Shown piece after piece: positions 1-11,188 of a stretch of DNA of 64,000 nt (positions are counted from its first letter, which is position 1; the number at the start of each line of letters is the position of its first letter). The translations under genes were made by a program, and so were the position numbers. Under the pieces are notes generated by a model that saw only the letters and a list, made by a program, of their open reading frames with translations, ran no database searches and had not been told where the DNA came from. The stretch comes from Litoribacter ruber (GTDB taxonomy: Bacteria; Bacteroidota; Bacteroidia; Cytophagales; Cyclobacteriaceae), in NCBI RefSeq assembly GCF_018500185.1, contig NZ_JAHBGI010000003.1, positions 407,803-471,802 on the forward strand, in the 5' to 3' direction.

Positions 1-647
1 TGGGAGAAGCTGATGCTTTGATCTCAGGTCTTACCAAAGACTATCCAAAAACCATCCTTCCTGCCCTTCATGTAATTGGAGTAAAAGAAGGCGTGGACAG
101 GGTAGCGGGCATGTACATTATGAACACCAACAAAGGTCCTTACTTCTTTGCTGACACTACGGTAAATGTAAATCCATCTGCACATGAACTTGTAGAAATC
201 ATCGGTTTGACCGCCAATGCGGTTAGATTCTTCGATATTGAGCCAAGAGTTGCGGTGCTATCCTATTCTAACTTTGGTTCTGCCAAAGGTGATGTGCCTA
301 CCAAAACTGCACTGGCCACCAAAATGGCTAAGGAGCAGTTCCCAGACTTGATCATCGAGGGTGAAATGCAGGCCAACGTAGCCATCAACGAGGAAATCCA
401 ACAGGAAAACTATCCCTTCAGTGCAATGGCACAGAAAAAGGCTAACACCCTGGTGTTTCCTGACCTAAGTGCTGGTAACATTGCTTACAAGCTACTTTCC
501 GAACTCGGAAATGCTGAAGCAATCGGACCAATCCTTTTGGGTATGAACAAACCTGTACACATCCTTCAGCTGGGAAGCTCTATCCGTGATATCGTAAACA
601 TGGTGGCAATAGCAGTAGTGGATGCCCAAACACAAAATCAATCATGA
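1..647 (+). CDS. maeB: NADP-dependent malic enzyme, C-terminal part (cut by window edge)
   Basis: This is the 3' end of a gene that begins before the window; the open frame runs in from base 3. The visible residues match the phosphotransacetylase-like domain found at the C-terminus of bacterial MaeB-type malic enzymes (for example SYSNFGSAKGD and ANTLVFPDLSAGNIAYKL). In this family the N-terminal malic and NAD-binding domains oxidatively decarboxylate malate to pyruvate, while the PTA-like domain is regulatory (family knowledge). The catalytic part lies outside the window, so a stand-alone phosphate acetyl/butyryltransferase cannot be fully excluded. The stop codon overlaps the ruvA start in ATGA, which suggests co-transcription. 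Confidence 0.85.
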   Translation, partial: GEADALISGLTKDYPKTILPALHVIGVKEGVDRVAGMYIMNTNKGPYFFADTTVNVNPSAHELVEIIGLTANAVRFFDIEPRVAVLSYSNFGSAKGDVPTKTALATKMAKEQFPDLIIEGEMQANVAINEEIQQENYPFSAMAQKKANTLVFPDLSAGNIAYKLLSELGNAEAIGPILLGMNKPVHILQLGSSIRDIVNMVAIAVVDAQTQNQS

Positions 648-1243
648 TTGCATATTTGAAAGGCAAACTTGCCTACAAGGATCCCACGTTTGTCATCATA
701 GATGTCAACGGGATCGGCTACGAGGTAAAGATTAGCCTTACTACATATTCAAAAATTAAAGATGAGGAGCAAATTTTGCTCCTCACTTATTTGCATGTCA
801 AAGAGGACGCCCAAGTTCTGTATGGTTTTAAGGAAGAGGCAGAAAAGAAGCTGTTTCTTCTGCTAATATCGATCAGTGGCGTCGGCCCCAATACCGGCCT
901 GATGATTCTGTCTTCTCTTCATTCTGAAGAACTTGAATATGCGATAGCCAATGGCGACCATCAAACCATCCAACGGGTTAAAGGTGTCGGTGCCAAAACG
1001 GCTCAAAGAATTGTATTAGAACTAAAAGACAAGATAAAGAGAGACGCTTTAGGGGATGCGCCAATAACTGGTACTGGATTCCTAAATAGTGGCAATAAAA
1101 TCAAAAAAGAAGCGTTGCAAGCATTGATAACGTTAGGTTTTCCGAAAGCGACCGCCGAAAAAAATATTGACAAAATCTTAAAAAAAACCGGCCCAGATAT
1201 TTCTTTGGAAGAATTAATTAAGGCATCTTTAAAGTCCACATAA
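644..1243 (+). CDS. ruvA: Holliday junction branch migration protein RuvA
   Basis: RuvA binds four-way DNA junctions as a tetramer and loads the RuvB motor during recombinational repair. The 199-residue product has the family length. It begins MIAYLKGKL, has an OB-fold start, and shows two helix-hairpin-helix motifs, LISISGVGPNTGL near residue 76 and VKGVGAKTAQRIVLELKDK near residue 112. The C-terminal helical domain that contacts RuvB covers about residues 150-199. It overlaps the malic enzyme gene by four bases and is followed 15 bases later by sprA. Identification is secure. Confidence 0.96.
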   Translation: MIAYLKGKLAYKDPTFVIIDVNGIGYEVKISLTTYSKIKDEEQILLLTYLHVKEDAQVLYGFKEEAEKKLFLLLISISGVGPNTGLMILSSLHSEELEYAIANGDHQTIQRVKGVGAKTAQRIVLELKDKIKRDALGDAPITGTGFLNSGNKIKKEALQALITLGFPKATAEKNIDKILKKTGPDISLEELIKASLKST

Positions 1244-1258
1244 TCTTGGAGAGTACGA

Positions 1259-4200
1259 TTGATTTTTAATAACTCATATTATTTTTCGAGTTTAACCCGA
1301 ATCCATTTTTCAACAGCAGGGTACATCTTGCTGTTGCTCGTATTTTTTTTACCTGTAAGTTCCGGACACGCCCAACAAGGCCCTGTCATTATTCCTCAAG
1401 ATACTATTCCTACGGATACTTTACCTTCAAGGTTGGACAGCCTCATTCAACGGCAACAACAGCCGTCATTCCTGTTATGGAACAATTTTAATACCAATCC
1501 CCTATTTCCTCCTCAAAATCCCTTGATGAGAAGGCAATCGCCTTTTCTACTTGCCCCCCCTACCCAGAGAGAAGTGCAGGTAGAAATGGACACCACCATG
1601 AGGTACCGGATTATGGATCAAGTGGATTCAACAATGGTTGGTCCAGGATACACTTTGGATTTTGATGATTATTCCAAAATGCAGGAGCTAAGGATCAGGC
1701 AGGAATATTGGAGAAACCGTTCCCGAGGCCAAGATGGGGAAAGTGCCGTCAGTGGAAGAGGCCTTATCCCTCCTATGACCGTCAGCCCTACTTTTGACAG
1801 GTTGTTTGGGGGAAATGAGATCAACATTGTTCCCAACGGAAACGTCAACCTGGACTTTGGCGGGATTTACAGAAGAATCGACAACCCTGCCATCCCCATC
1901 CGGCAGCAGAGAAACGGGGGCTTCAACTTTGACCAGCAGATCCAGATGGCGGTCAATGGAACCTTGGGCCAAAAGATGAGAATCGGGGCAAATTTCGACT
2001 CCAACAACTCATTTGATTTTCAGAACCAACTGAAAGTGGAATATACTGGCTTTGAGGAAGATATTGTGAAGTCCATCGAAATCGGTAATGTCAGCATGCC
2101 GGTTCAAAATAGCTTGATCCAAGGTGCACAAAACCTTTTTGGCGTCAAATCCCAACTGCAGTTCGGTAAACTTTTCATGACTACCGTAGCCTCTACCCAA
2201 AGGGGACGTAGGGATGAGATTGTATTGGAAGGGGGAAACCAAGGGCGGCCATTTGAACTGAGAGCTTCAGATTATGATGAAAATAGACACTTTTTCCTAG
2301 GGCATTTCTTTAGGGACAATTATGAAAGGTGGCTCAGAGGTTTACCTCAGGTACTTTCAGGAGTAAACATCACCCGTGTGGAAGTTTACATCATGAACCG
2401 GGCAAACAACACGGAAACGTTGAGGAATTTCATAGCTTTTACCGACCTTGCAGAGGGTCAAAGGATCCACCGTCCCGACAATCCAAACATCGGAACGGGC
2501 AATTCCTCCTCCCCTAACTCCAATGATGCCAACAACCTTTTCAACAACCTTACCCGAAATGGTGCCTACCGTTCATTTGACAATGCCGGTCAGGCAATCG
2601 AAAGCGGTCTTGGGTTGACTAGAGGAACCGACTTTGTACAGATCAATGGGGCAAGGAAACTTGCCCAAACAGAATTCACCTTCCACAGAGAGTTGGGATA
2701 TCTCTCGCTTTTCAGAAAGCTTCAAAACGATGAGGTAGTGGCTGTATCCTACGAATACACCTATAATGGCAGGTCCTATAAGGTGGGTGAACTGAGTGAA
2801 GATTACCAAAACAGGCCAGAAAACGAAGTTCTATTCCTAAAGATGCTCCGCCCTGCAAGCATCAACACCAGATTGCCTACGTGGGATCTGATGATGAAAA
2901 ACATCTATAACCTGAACGCCAACCAAATCCAGCGGGAAGGTTTCCAACTCCAGGTAATCTACCGAGATGACCGAACCGGTCTGGATAACCCCAGCTTACT
3001 GGAAGGGCAAAATGTGCGGGATAGACCGCTTATCCGGTTAACCGGACTGGATAACCTCAACCCCCAAAATGACCCCCAACCGGATGGCAACTTTGACTTT
3101 GTGCCTGGCCTGACCATAATGCCCGAACGGGGTCTTATGGCTTTTCCCGTTTTGGAACCTTTTGGCCAGAGGCTGGAGAGTTTTTTCGAACCAGGCGAGG
3201 CAAATCTGGTTGACAAATATGTTTTTGACACCTTGTACCGCACCACTCAAGCTGATGCGGAATTGGTGACTAGACTCAATAAATATTTCATTGTCGGCAG
3301 CTTAAATGCCGGGTCAGCATCTGAAATCATGCTGCCCGGCTTAAATATTTCCGAGGGGTCGGTATTGGTGCAGGCGGGAAATATACCATTGACCGAAGGG
3401 GTGGATTATACCGTTGATTATAATATTGGACGGGTAATCATTATCAATGAAGGCATTTTGGCTTCAGGAAAGAGGATTACCATCAGTTTTGAAAAAGCCG
3501 ATCTGGTAAGCTTCCAGACACGAAGTTTGCTGGGTACAAGATTTGATTATATTTTCAATGATAACCTAACTTTGGGGGGTACCTTTTTATACCTTAACGA
3601 ACGCCCCAACATCACCAGGATCGCCACCGGCAACGAGACTATCCGTAACAGCATGTGGGGATTGGATGTGAATTATAGTGATGAATCTAGGTTTTTGACC
3701 AAACTTACTGACGCATTACCGTTTACTAATACCAAGGAAAAGTCCTTGTTCCAATTCAGCGGGGAATTTGCCCAGCTGCTCCCTGGCACATCCAATCAGG
3801 TAAACGGTGAAGGGACTTCATACATTGACGATTTTGAAAATGCAGTAACTCCATTCAGCTTGGGAGCCAACCCCCAAAGCTGGAGCCTGGCAGCCACTCC
3901 TGCCACTGACGACAACCGGTTTGACCTCAGCTTCCAATCTGAGGACCGACTTGGCAATGCCTACAGAAGAGCCCGCTTGGCTTGGTACACCATAGATAAC
4001 GTCTTTTATAGAGAATCAGGCCCTGGTGTTCCTTCCAATATTACCCGCCAGGATAGGCAAAACCATTATGTCAGAAGAGTAATCCCTCAAGAGATATTTA
4101 GGGAGAGATTTAGGGATGTTATCATTACCCCAGAGCCCCTTTTTGAAATGGCCTATTTCCCCCATGAGAGAGGGATGTATAATTACAATACAAGCCTTAC

Positions 4201-7200
4201 CCCTGATGGCCTATTGCCCAATCCAAGGCAGAATTATGGGGGTATCACCCGAGCTATTACCTCAGAGGTAGATTTTGACCGGACCAATATTGAGTATATT
4301 GAGTTCTGGTTGATGGATCCCTTCATTGGGGGTGAAAATGGTAGAGTGCTGGATGGTATTTTTAATGAGAACAACACCACAGGTGGCCGATTGGTGTTCA
4401 ACCTTGGTGAAGTGTCAGAAGACATTATCCGTGATGGACGTCATGCCTTCGAAAATGGCCTTCCAGAGGATGGCGATCAATCGCAAACAGTGGTAAATGA
4501 ATGGGGTCGGATCACAAGACAACAATTCCTCACACCGGCGTTTGACAATTCCCCAGAAGCGCGGGAAAATCAAGACGTGGGTCTGGATGGACTTAGCAGT
4601 GAAGAAGAAGCCGCATTCTTTGCCGACCGTTTTATCAACCGATTGAGTGTGGCTGGAGAGGCTTTGCAGGAAATCATCCAGGATCCATCCGCCGATGACT
4701 TCCAATATTATCTTGATAACAACTTTGACCAAAATGATGTCAAAATTCTCGAGCGTTACAAGAAGTTTAACGGTATGGAAGGCAATACCCCCATCACTTC
4801 CAATGTAAACCTGCCGTATACCCCTTCAGGAAGCAACGTGCCAGACAATGAGGATCTAAACAATGACAACACCATCAATGAGGTAGAAAGCTACTACGAA
4901 TATAGCTTGGAACTGCGCCCATCCGAAATGCGGCCTGGTCGAAATTATATCGTGGATGAAGTGACCCACATCGAAAATGGGGAGTCGGTTAACTGGTATC
5001 TTTTCCGTATTCCGGTTCGCCAACCGCACCGCACCCAGGGAGACATTTCAGGGTTCAAGTCCATCAGGTTTATGAGAACTTACCTGACGGATTTCGAGCA
5101 ACCTGTGGTATTGAGAATGACCAAATTCCAACTGGTGGGCAGCCAGTGGAGAACTTTCGAGGAATCACTTTTTCAGAGAGGCTTCGCTGAAATTCCTGAG
5201 CCGGACTTGTCCAATTTCAGAGTTGGCGTGGTGAATATCGAGGAAAACGGTCAGGGCAGCGAAAACATGAGCCCCTATGTGCTACCTCCGGGTTTCACGA
5301 GGGACAGGGACAATACCTCCACGGTGGAAAGGCAGCTGAACGAGCAGTCCTTGCAGCTTTGCGTGGACAACCTTGCCGCTAGAGATGCACGGGCGGTTTT
5401 CAAAAATGTAAATGAGGACCTTGTCCAGTACGGAAGGTTGAAAATGTTTCTTCATGCTGACAGTGATGATGCTGAAAACGGTGAAATTACAGCTTTCCTT
5501 AGGTTGGGAACCGACTACACTGACAACTATTATGAGATTGAGGTGCCACTGATGCTTACTCCGCGAGGGACAAGAGACCCACGGCAAATTTGGCCTTTGG
5601 AAAATGAAATTGACATTGCCATTAATGAAATAGTGGGCGTAAAAGCCGAGCGTGACCAACAGCGTGTTCCGCAAAACCTGCCTTTTACTGCCCAGATAAG
5701 ACAATACCGTGTGACTGTGATCGGACGTCCAGAACTGAGTTTTGTACAGGGGATGATGATAGGTATCAAAAATCCTGGCTCCACGGGGGGTGCCAGCCGT
5801 TCCATTTGTATTTGGGCCAATGAGTTGAGGGTTACGGACTTCAACAGAAGCTCAGGCTGGGCCGCCAATGCAAGAATGAACGCCCAACTTGCCGATGTGG
5901 CGGTGATCAGCTCCTCTATTCGCCACAATACTTTTGGCTTTGGCGGCTTGGAAACTAGACTTTCCCAAAGGGCAAGGGAATCCACGACCCAATATGACAT
6001 TTCAGCTAATGTGAATGTGGACAAAATACTGCCGGAAGGCTTGGGTATTAGTGTACCCATGTACATCAGCATGGAAAACACCACCACCACACCAGAATTT
6101 GATCCTCTCAATGCCGATGTTCCTTTTGAACTAGCCCTCTCCAAATTCCAAACCGAGGAAGAAAGGGAAGCCTATAGGCAGCTGGTTCTTGATCAGGTCA
6201 AGCGAAGAAACATTTCTTTCAATAACGTCAGGAAACTCAAACGGAACGAGGATTCCAAAAGCCGTTTCTATGACCTGGAAAACCTGGCTTTTTCCTACTC
6301 TTTCGGAACAGTGAGGCAAACCAATATCCGTACGGAAAGCTATGATTGGGAAACCTATCGCGGAAACATCCTATACAACTTCCAGCCCACCCCGGTGGTC
6401 ATTGAACCGTTCAAAAACATGGGTTTTCTAAGCAGCAAGCACCTGCAGCTCATCCGAGATTTCAATCTAAACCTCACCCCTTCAATGCTTACGGCCAGGT
6501 TAGATGTGGATAGAAGCTTTATGCGCACCCAGTATAGAAATGATAGGCTGACAACTGAAGGAGTAGATCCACTCTTCCAAAAAAGCTTTTTCATCAACCG
6601 TTTTTATGGTCTAAACTGGGATTTGACTAACAATCTCCGCTTCGACTTTAATAGCCGCATCAATGCCGTGGTAGATGAACCTGAAGGGGATTTGAATACC
6701 CAGGCCAAGATGGATTCAGTCCGCTTAAATGCATTCAGACTGGGCAGGACTACCAATTACCACCACCAGGCCACGCTGAATTATGCCGTGCCTCTGGATA
6801 AACTACCTGCCACAGACTGGATCAAAGCCGACCTTCGGTATGAGGCCACCTACGCTTGGTTTACTGGAGCCATAGGACAAAGGGATACCTTGGGAAATGT
6901 GATCCAAAACACCCGTGACCGAAGTGTCAACGGGAAACTGGATTTTGCGAAGCTGTACAGCAAAAACAAGCGACTGCGGGAAGTAACCGCACCCAGGCGG
7001 CCTACCATTCCAGGTAGGCAAAGACAGGAGGAAACCTCCTCGCCGGAAAGCCCTGTGAACAGCCTGCTCAAATTTGCCATGATGGTAAAAGAAGTCAATT
7101 TCCGCTATGGAATTGTGGAAGGCACATTCCTGCCAGGATACATGGAAAACACGGGGCTTTTCGGCATGGACAGAAGCTTCTTGAACCCGGGGCTTGGTTT

Positions 7201-8416
7201 TGTGATGGGCTCCCAAAATCCGATGGTAAGGTATGATTTGGCCAATCAGGGACTCTTGGCCCCTAGTACTGAGTTAACTCAGACATTTAGGCAGAGTCAA
7301 ACGATAAACCTCCAGGTGAATGCCTTAATAGAACCCATAAGGGATTTTAGAATAAACCTGGACGCAAGAAAAAGAGAAATGGGTGAATACAATGAGATTT
7401 TCAGAAGGGATGAACTCTTTGACAACGAATATTTATCCATCAATCCAAACAGAATAGGTGCATATAGCATAAGTTACAGTTTGATTCGGACTGCTTTTGC
7501 GAGTGATGATAGGCAAAACAACAGTCCTTTGTTTAGGAGATTTGAAGAATACCGCTCTGTGATTCAGCAAAGGCTGGCAGCCCAAAACCCTGCCGGAGAG
7601 TACCAACTCAACGGTCAGGATGTTTTGATCCCATCCTTCCTTGCCGCCTATTCTGGTCAGGATGTTAACGATATCGGACTCTCCCCTTTCCCTAAAATTC
7701 CTATACCCAACTGGAGAGTGGAATACCGTGGACTGGGCAGGATCCCGGCTTTGCAGGAATATTTCTCCAGCATCAACCTGACGCATAATTATACATCAAG
7801 CTATGATGTCAGCAATTTCTCCAACAGCTTGCTTTACCAAAATGGTTTGGAACTTTATAATACGGTCCATCAATTCCCAGCTGCATCCTTGACCAACGAA
7901 TTCGGGGAGTTTATTCCCGTATTTATCATGAACCAAATCGTGGTATCGGAAAGATTTGCACCGCTAATAGGTGTCAATCTTTTGACTAAAGACAGGATGA
8001 ATATCGGATTCGAATACAATACCGAGCGGAATATAGGCCTTAATTTCTCCAATGCCCAGGTGACGGAGCAGAGTAGCAAGGATTTCAGGTTTGACTTAGG
8101 TTATACCAAGGCTGGTGTCCGCATCCCCTTCAAAATCCGAGGGCAGCAGGAAGTACTAGACAATGACTTGGAAATCCGGCTATCTACCAGGATCGTGGAT
8201 ACCCAAACGATTCAGCGGAAAATCGAAGAAGTGAGCACCTTGACCAACGGAAACCTCAATTTTCAGATTAGACCTACCATAGGTTACTTAATAAATCAAA
8301 ATTTGCGCGTAACCCTGTATTTTGACAAAACTATCAATGACCCAAAGGTTTCCACAGCCTTTCGTAGAAGCTCCACCGCCTTTGGTGGACAATTACGATT
8401 TAATTTATCCCAATAG
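1259..8416 (+). CDS. sprA: Type IX secretion / gliding motility protein SprA
   Basis: A 2385-residue protein with an N-terminal signal peptide (hydrophobic run [15 protein letters not shown], cleavage near AQQ). SprA forms the very large outer-membrane beta barrel that is the type IX secretion translocon (established for Flavobacterium). The length, the Asn/Arg-rich beta-strand texture and the C-terminal barrel-like region ending [11 protein letters not shown] fit the family. No ATG lies near the signal peptide, so translation probably starts at TTG 1259; a GGAGAG stretch precedes it. Its neighbours ruvA and gcvH are the usual ones in Bacteroidota. PorV, encoded further on in this window, is a known partner of the translocon. 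Confidence 0.93.
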   Translation: MIFNNSYYFSSLTRIHFSTAGYILLLLVFFLPVSSGHAQQGPVIIPQDTIPTDTLPSRLDSLIQRQQQPSFLLWNNFNTNPLFPPQNPLMRRQSPFLLAPPTQREVQVEMDTTMRYRIMDQVDSTMVGPGYTLDFDDYSKMQELRIRQEYWRNRSRGQDGESAVSGRGLIPPMTVSPTFDRLFGGNEINIVPNGNVNLDFGGIYRRIDNPAIPIRQQRNGGFNFDQQIQMAVNGTLGQKMRIGANFDSNNSFDFQNQLKVEYTGFEEDIVKSIEIGNVSMPVQNSLIQGAQNLFGVKSQLQFGKLFMTTVASTQRGRRDEIVLEGGNQGRPFELRASDYDENRHFFLGHFFRDNYERWLRGLPQVLSGVNITRVEVYIMNRANNTETLRNFIAFTDLAEGQRIHRPDNPNIGTGNSSSPNSNDANNLFNNLTRNGAYRSFDNAGQAIESGLGLTRGTDFVQINGARKLAQTEFTFHRELGYLSLFRKLQNDEVVAVSYEYTYNGRSYKVGELSEDYQNRPENEVLFLKMLRPASINTRLPTWDLMMKNIYNLNANQIQREGFQLQVIYRDDRTGLDNPSLLEGQNVRDRPLIRLTGLDNLNPQNDPQPDGNFDFVPGLTIMPERGLMAFPVLEPFGQRLESFFEPGEANLVDKYVFDTLYRTTQADAELVTRLNKYFIVGSLNAGSASEIMLPGLNISEGSVLVQAGNIPLTEGVDYTVDYNIGRVIIINEGILASGKRITISFEKADLVSFQTRSLLGTRFDYIFNDNLTLGGTFLYLNERPNITRIATGNETIRNSMWGLDVNYSDESRFLTKLTDALPFTNTKEKSLFQFSGEFAQLLPGTSNQVNGEGTSYIDDFENAVTPFSLGANPQSWSLAATPATDDNRFDLSFQSEDRLGNAYRRARLAWYTIDNVFYRESGPGVPSNITRQDRQNHYVRRVIPQEIFRERFRDVIITPEPLFEMAYFPHERGMYNYNTSLTPDGLLPNPRQNYGGITRAITSEVDFDRTNIEYIEFWLMDPFIGGENGRVLDGIFNENNTTGGRLVFNLGEVSEDIIRDGRHAFENGLPEDGDQSQTVVNEWGRITRQQFLTPAFDNSPEARENQDVGLDGLSSEEEAAFFADRFINRLSVAGEALQEIIQDPSADDFQYYLDNNFDQNDVKILERYKKFNGMEGNTPITSNVNLPYTPSGSNVPDNEDLNNDNTINEVESYYEYSLELRPSEMRPGRNYIVDEVTHIENGESVNWYLFRIPVRQPHRTQGDISGFKSIRFMRTYLTDFEQPVVLRMTKFQLVGSQWRTFEESLFQRGFAEIPEPDLSNFRVGVVNIEENGQGSENMSPYVLPPGFTRDRDNTSTVERQLNEQSLQLCVDNLAARDARAVFKNVNEDLVQYGRLKMFLHADSDDAENGEITAFLRLGTDYTDNYYEIEVPLMLTPRGTRDPRQIWPLENEIDIAINEIVGVKAERDQQRVPQNLPFTAQIRQYRVTVIGRPELSFVQGMMIGIKNPGSTGGASRSICIWANELRVTDFNRSSGWAANARMNAQLADVAVISSSIRHNTFGFGGLETRLSQRARESTTQYDISANVNVDKILPEGLGISVPMYISMENTTTTPEFDPLNADVPFELALSKFQTEEEREAYRQLVLDQVKRRNISFNNVRKLKRNEDSKSRFYDLENLAFSYSFGTVRQTNIRTESYDWETYRGNILYNFQPTPVVIEPFKNMGFLSSKHLQLIRDFNLNLTPSMLTARLDVDRSFMRTQYRNDRLTTEGVDPLFQKSFFINRFYGLNWDLTNNLRFDFNSRINAVVDEPEGDLNTQAKMDSVRLNAFRLGRTTNYHHQATLNYAVPLDKLPATDWIKADLRYEATYAWFTGAIGQRDTLGNVIQNTRDRSVNGKLDFAKLYSKNKRLREVTAPRRPTIPGRQRQEETSSPESPVNSLLKFAMMVKEVNFRYGIVEGTFLPGYMENTGLFGMDRSFLNPGLGFVMGSQNPMVRYDLANQGLLAPSTELTQTFRQSQTINLQVNALIEPIRDFRINLDARKREMGEYNEIFRRDELFDNEYLSINPNRIGAYSISYSLIRTAFASDDRQNNSPLFRRFEEYRSVIQQRLAAQNPAGEYQLNGQDVLIPSFLAAYSGQDVNDIGLSPFPKIPIPNWRVEYRGLGRIPALQEYFSSINLTHNYTSSYDVSNFSNSLLYQNGLELYNTVHQFPAASLTNEFGEFIPVFIMNQIVVSERFAPLIGVNLLTKDRMNIGFEYNTERNIGLNFSNAQVTEQSSKDFRFDLGYTKAGVRIPFKIRGQQEVLDNDLEIRLSTRIVDTQTIQRKIEEVSTLTNGNLNFQIRPTIGYLINQNLRVTLYFDKTINDPKVSTAFRRSSTAFGGQLRFNLSQ

Positions 8417-8469
8417 GTTTTTTCATTAAACGAAAGCTTGTATTTTTGGACAGGTATAAACAAAATTTT

Positions 8470-8847
8470 ATGAACTTCCCAAAAGAACTAAAGTACACTA
8501 AAGATCACGAGTGGGTAAAAATTGAAGGCGACACTGTTACAATTGGCATCACCGAATTTGCGCAGAGAGAATTGGGCGATATTGTATATGTAGAGGTTGA
8601 AACTGTCGGTGAAACTATTGAGCACGGTGAGGTGTTTGGTACAGTAGAGGCGGTAAAGACTGTTTCGGATTTATTTATGCCCCTATCTGGTGAAATCCTA
8701 GAATTCAACGAAGAACTTGAAAACAGCCCTGAAATGGTCAACGAAGATCCATATGGTGCAGGCTGGATGATCAAAGTGAAAATGGATGGCGATCTTCCGT
8801 CAGACCTACTTTCTTCCGAGGAGTACGGAGAACTATTGGGACAATAA
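8470..8847 (+). CDS. gcvH: Glycine cleavage system H protein
   Basis: GcvH carries the lipoyl arm that shuttles the aminomethyl intermediate between the P, T and L proteins of the glycine cleavage complex in the cytoplasm. The chosen ATG gives 125 residues, the normal size; an upstream in-frame start would only add eight atypical residues. The lipoylation lysine lies in [13 protein letters not shown] near residue 63, and the N-terminus [12 protein letters not shown] and C-terminal GAGWMIKVK are family hallmarks. The following VanZ-like gene starts directly after the stop codon. Confidence 0.96.
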   Translation: MNFPKELKYTKDHEWVKIEGDTVTIGITEFAQRELGDIVYVEVETVGETIEHGEVFGTVEAVKTVSDLFMPLSGEILEFNEELENSPEMVNEDPYGAGWMIKVKMDGDLPSDLLSSEEYGELLGQ

Positions 8848-9225
8848 GTGAAAAACAGACTGCTACTGGCGCTGGCTTGGACTATCCTATTGCTGATAGG
8901 GTTGCTTACACCCGGTTCATCTATCCCAGATGTCCCCAAGCCTCCCGGTGCGGACAAGCTTGTCCATCTTGGTTTATTTATGGTTTTGGCCTTTCTTTGG
9001 TCAAGAGTATTTAATGATCGTACGGACAAAAGAATAAAAAAAAGCAAATACATTCCGAACTTCTTAGTTGTTATAGTTGTTTTTGCTATATTAGTGGAGT
9101 ATATACAGCGATTGGTACCGGGCCGCTCATTTGATTATTGGGATATCCTGTTCAATATACTCGGGGTGACAATTGGCGCCGTTCTATTCTATTATTTGCA
9201 CAAGCGTAAAAGTAAGCTTGTATAA
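8848..9225 (+). CDS. VanZ-like family membrane protein
   Basis: A 125-residue integral membrane protein starting with GTG immediately after the gcvH stop codon, so the two genes are probably cotranscribed. It has about four hydrophobic segments (near residues 5-20, 38-52, 70-86 and 100-118). The motifs KLVHLGLFMVLA, VEYIQRLVPGRSFDYWDILFNILG are those of the VanZ-like family found next to gcvH in many Bacteroidota. VanZ confers low-level teicoplanin resistance in enterococci, but most family members, including this one, have no known role. Confidence 0.82.
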   Translation: MKNRLLLALAWTILLLIGLLTPGSSIPDVPKPPGADKLVHLGLFMVLAFLWSRVFNDRTDKRIKKSKYIPNFLVVIVVFAILVEYIQRLVPGRSFDYWDILFNILGVTIGAVLFYYLHKRKSKLV

Positions 9226-9301
9226 GTGAAATAAAATAGTTACAATTGTTATCTCTTTAACATTAAAGTAAACTTATTTAAACCTTTATAAGGAAATTAA
9301 C

Positions 9302-9976
9302 ATGGAAGCTAAAAAGACAGAAAAGGCTGACTTAACCAGAAAATCGGGCATGTTCCTGAATCTGGGTCTTATGGTCAGTGTTGGTCTTGTCCTGTTAGCC
9401 TTTGAGTGGAAGTCTTATGACGATCTAGCATTGAAGGATCTGGGCACGATTGACGATGATTTCGAGGAGTTACTAGATATTCCGATTACGGAACAGCCAC
9501 CTCCACCGCCACCACCGGTAGAGCAGCCTATCATCGAGGAGATCCCTGATGAGGTTGAAATTGAAGAAAAGATCGAAGTAAACTTCGATGTGGATGTTAA
9601 AGAGGAGACCGTAATTAAGGAAGTTGAAATCTCTGACGCACCAGTTGAAGAGAAAGCTGATGAGATCTTTGACGTGGTAGAGAACCCACCACAGCCTCAG
9701 GGCGGTATGGAAGGTTGGAACAAGTATCTTTCCAGCAACCTTAAATACCCAACCCAAGCCAGAAGAATGGGTATTGAAGGTACTGTTTACGTAGTGTTCG
9801 TTGTGAACACGGATGGATCAATCCAAGACGTTGACGTACTAAGAGGTATCGGGGGCGGTTGTGATGAGGAAGCTATCCGAGTAGTAAAAGCAGCACCTAA
9901 ATGGACCCCTGGTAAGCAGAGAGGTAGACCAGTAAGGGTAAAAATGAGACTACCGATCAGATTCAAACTGAGCTAA
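9302..9976 (+). CDS. TonB-family energy transducer
   Basis: A 224-residue protein with a short cytoplasmic N-terminus, one membrane anchor (near residues 18-37), a Pro-rich and Glu/Val-rich periplasmic linker (PPPPPPVEQP followed by acidic repeats), and a C-terminal TonB domain from about residue 135. The TonB domain shows YPTQARRMGIEGTVYVVFVV and GGGCDEEAIRVVKAAP, typical of Bacteroidota TonB. TonB couples the inner-membrane proton motive force to outer-membrane receptors; a TonB-dependent receptor is encoded at 39730-42084 but nothing shows that this copy serves it. A strong terminator follows, so the gene is likely a single unit. Confidence 0.9.
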   Translation: MEAKKTEKADLTRKSGMFLNLGLMVSVGLVLLAFEWKSYDDLALKDLGTIDDDFEELLDIPITEQPPPPPPPVEQPIIEEIPDEVEIEEKIEVNFDVDVKEETVIKEVEISDAPVEEKADEIFDVVENPPQPQGGMEGWNKYLSSNLKYPTQARRMGIEGTVYVVFVVNTDGSIQDVDVLRGIGGGCDEEAIRVVKAAPKWTPGKQRGRPVRVKMRLPIRFKLS

Positions 9977-9989
9977 TCAAAACCAAAAT

Positions 9990-10020
9990 AAAAAAGGGAC
10001 TTTTCTAAGTCCCTTTTTTA
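9990..10020 (+). terminator. Rho-independent terminator after the TonB-like gene
   Basis: An AAAAAGGGACTT arm, a short TTCT loop and an AAGTCCCTTTTTT arm follow the TonB stop codon by about 14 bases. The A-run on the left and T-run on the right would let it act in both directions between this gene and the convergent yicC. Confidence 0.85.
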
Positions 10021-10056
10021 TTTTAACCCCTTAATCCTCCAACCACTTATTCTACC

Positions 10057-10935
10057 TTAAAGGATATTCAAAGCCTGCTCTTTTATCTTTTCTAGCTCAT
10101 CCTTCATGATGATCACATGTCTTTGAATTGAAGCATCATTGGCCTTCGATCCAATGGTATTAATCTCTCTACCGATTTCTTGACTGATAAAACCAAGTTT
10201 TTTACCCTGGCTCTTATCGCTTGATAGGATTTTGTCAAAATAATCAAGGTGGGTGCCCAACCTCACGATTTCCTCTGTGATATCAATCTTCTCAAAGTAA
10301 TAGATAAGTTCCTGTTCAAACCTGTTGGCGTCAAATGAATTCTCGTCCAAGAATTCCTTGAAGTTATTTCTAATCCGCTCTTTAATCCTATCTTTTCGGA
10401 TCGGGTCTTCAACTTCCACTTTCTTCAGTCCATCCCTGATGATGCTGATGTTCTCTTCCATCTTTCTGGCCAACACTGCCCCTTCGTCCTTTCTATACTC
10501 ATCGCAGTGCTCCAAAGCCTCCACCATCACCCTTTTCACCACTTCCCAATCCCCGTCCCCACTAGCAGATTCAGTTAGCACTGAGGTTACATTCGGAGAC
10601 TGAAGGGCTATTTTAAACAGCTCAGGACTGTCCACCCCAACCTTTCCGGCCATGGTGGCATACTTTTCGAAATAGGCTTCAAAAAGCTCCTCATTGATTG
10701 AAACGGGCAGCTCGTTGCTCTTTTTGGCCGTAAATTCTATAGTCAAATTCACTTTGCCTCTTTCTAAAATGCCATTTACGACATTCCTTACTTCCAATTC
10801 TTTATCGCTAAATTGTCGCGGACTCCTCAAGGACAAATCCAAAAACTTGGAGTTCAAAGTCTTGACCTCAACATTTATGATGTAGTCATCATTTTCAAGA
10901 TTGGCCACACCATAGCCCGTCATAGATTTAATCAT
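10057..10935 (-). CDS. yicC: YicC family endoribonuclease-like protein
   Basis: The 292-residue protein opens with MIKSMTGYGVAN and contains VEVKTLNSKFLDLSLRSPR, the signature of the YicC N-terminal domain. The second half carries the DUF1732-type region with HLDYFDKILSS and KLGFISQEIGREINTIGSKAND. E. coli YicC is reported to act as an RNase on small RNAs; that role is family knowledge and not visible here. The gene is convergent with the TonB-like gene across the shared terminator. Its upstream region (10936-11188) holds only a degenerate repeat tract. Confidence 0.93.
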   Translation of the reverse strand: MIKSMTGYGVANLENDDYIINVEVKTLNSKFLDLSLRSPRQFSDKELEVRNVVNGILERGKVNLTIEFTAKKSNELPVSINEELFEAYFEKYATMAGKVGVDSPELFKIALQSPNVTSVLTESASGDGDWEVVKRVMVEALEHCDEYRKDEGAVLARKMEENISIIRDGLKKVEVEDPIRKDRIKERIRNNFKEFLDENSFDANRFEQELIYYFEKIDITEEIVRLGTHLDYFDKILSSDKSQGKKLGFISQEIGREINTIGSKANDASIQRHVIIMKDELEKIKEQALNIL

Positions 10936-11024
10936 ACTTTCTTATTTCAATATTTAATGTTTTCTCTCATCATTCGGTCTTCCGTCAAGAATACCCGAAA
11001 TGGTAACTCTGCAAATTCTACGCA

Positions 11025-11180
11025 ATGAAGCCTTTGTGTACTTCCTTTCCACTAAGTGTCTTTTGTGGCCAATTAATCTTTTTGCAAATTATTTCCGTGA
11101 AGAGGCTCTTTTGTTACTTCTTTTTAATTTTGTGCCCTTTGTGCCCTTCGTGGCCTTTGTGGCCTACTTTTCTTACGTCT
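11025..11180. repeat. Degenerate CTTTGTG/CTTCGTG intergenic repeat tract
   Basis: The gap between yicC and the PD40 protein contains repeated short phrases such as CTTTGTG, CTTTTGTGGCC, GTGCCCTTTGTGCCC and TTCGTGGCCTTTGTGGCC. The same kind of text recurs in gaps near 22680, 26380, 30750, 38700, 43560 and 63940, in both orientations. It has no long open frame. It appears to be a dispersed intergenic repeat family. Confidence 0.6.
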
Positions 11181-11188
11181 TCCGTCTT

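Noticed and set aside
5282..7216. Several long frames antisense to sprA
   Set aside because: They lie fully inside sprA, show no domain and have no start or spacing logic; they are mirror effects of a long coding gene.
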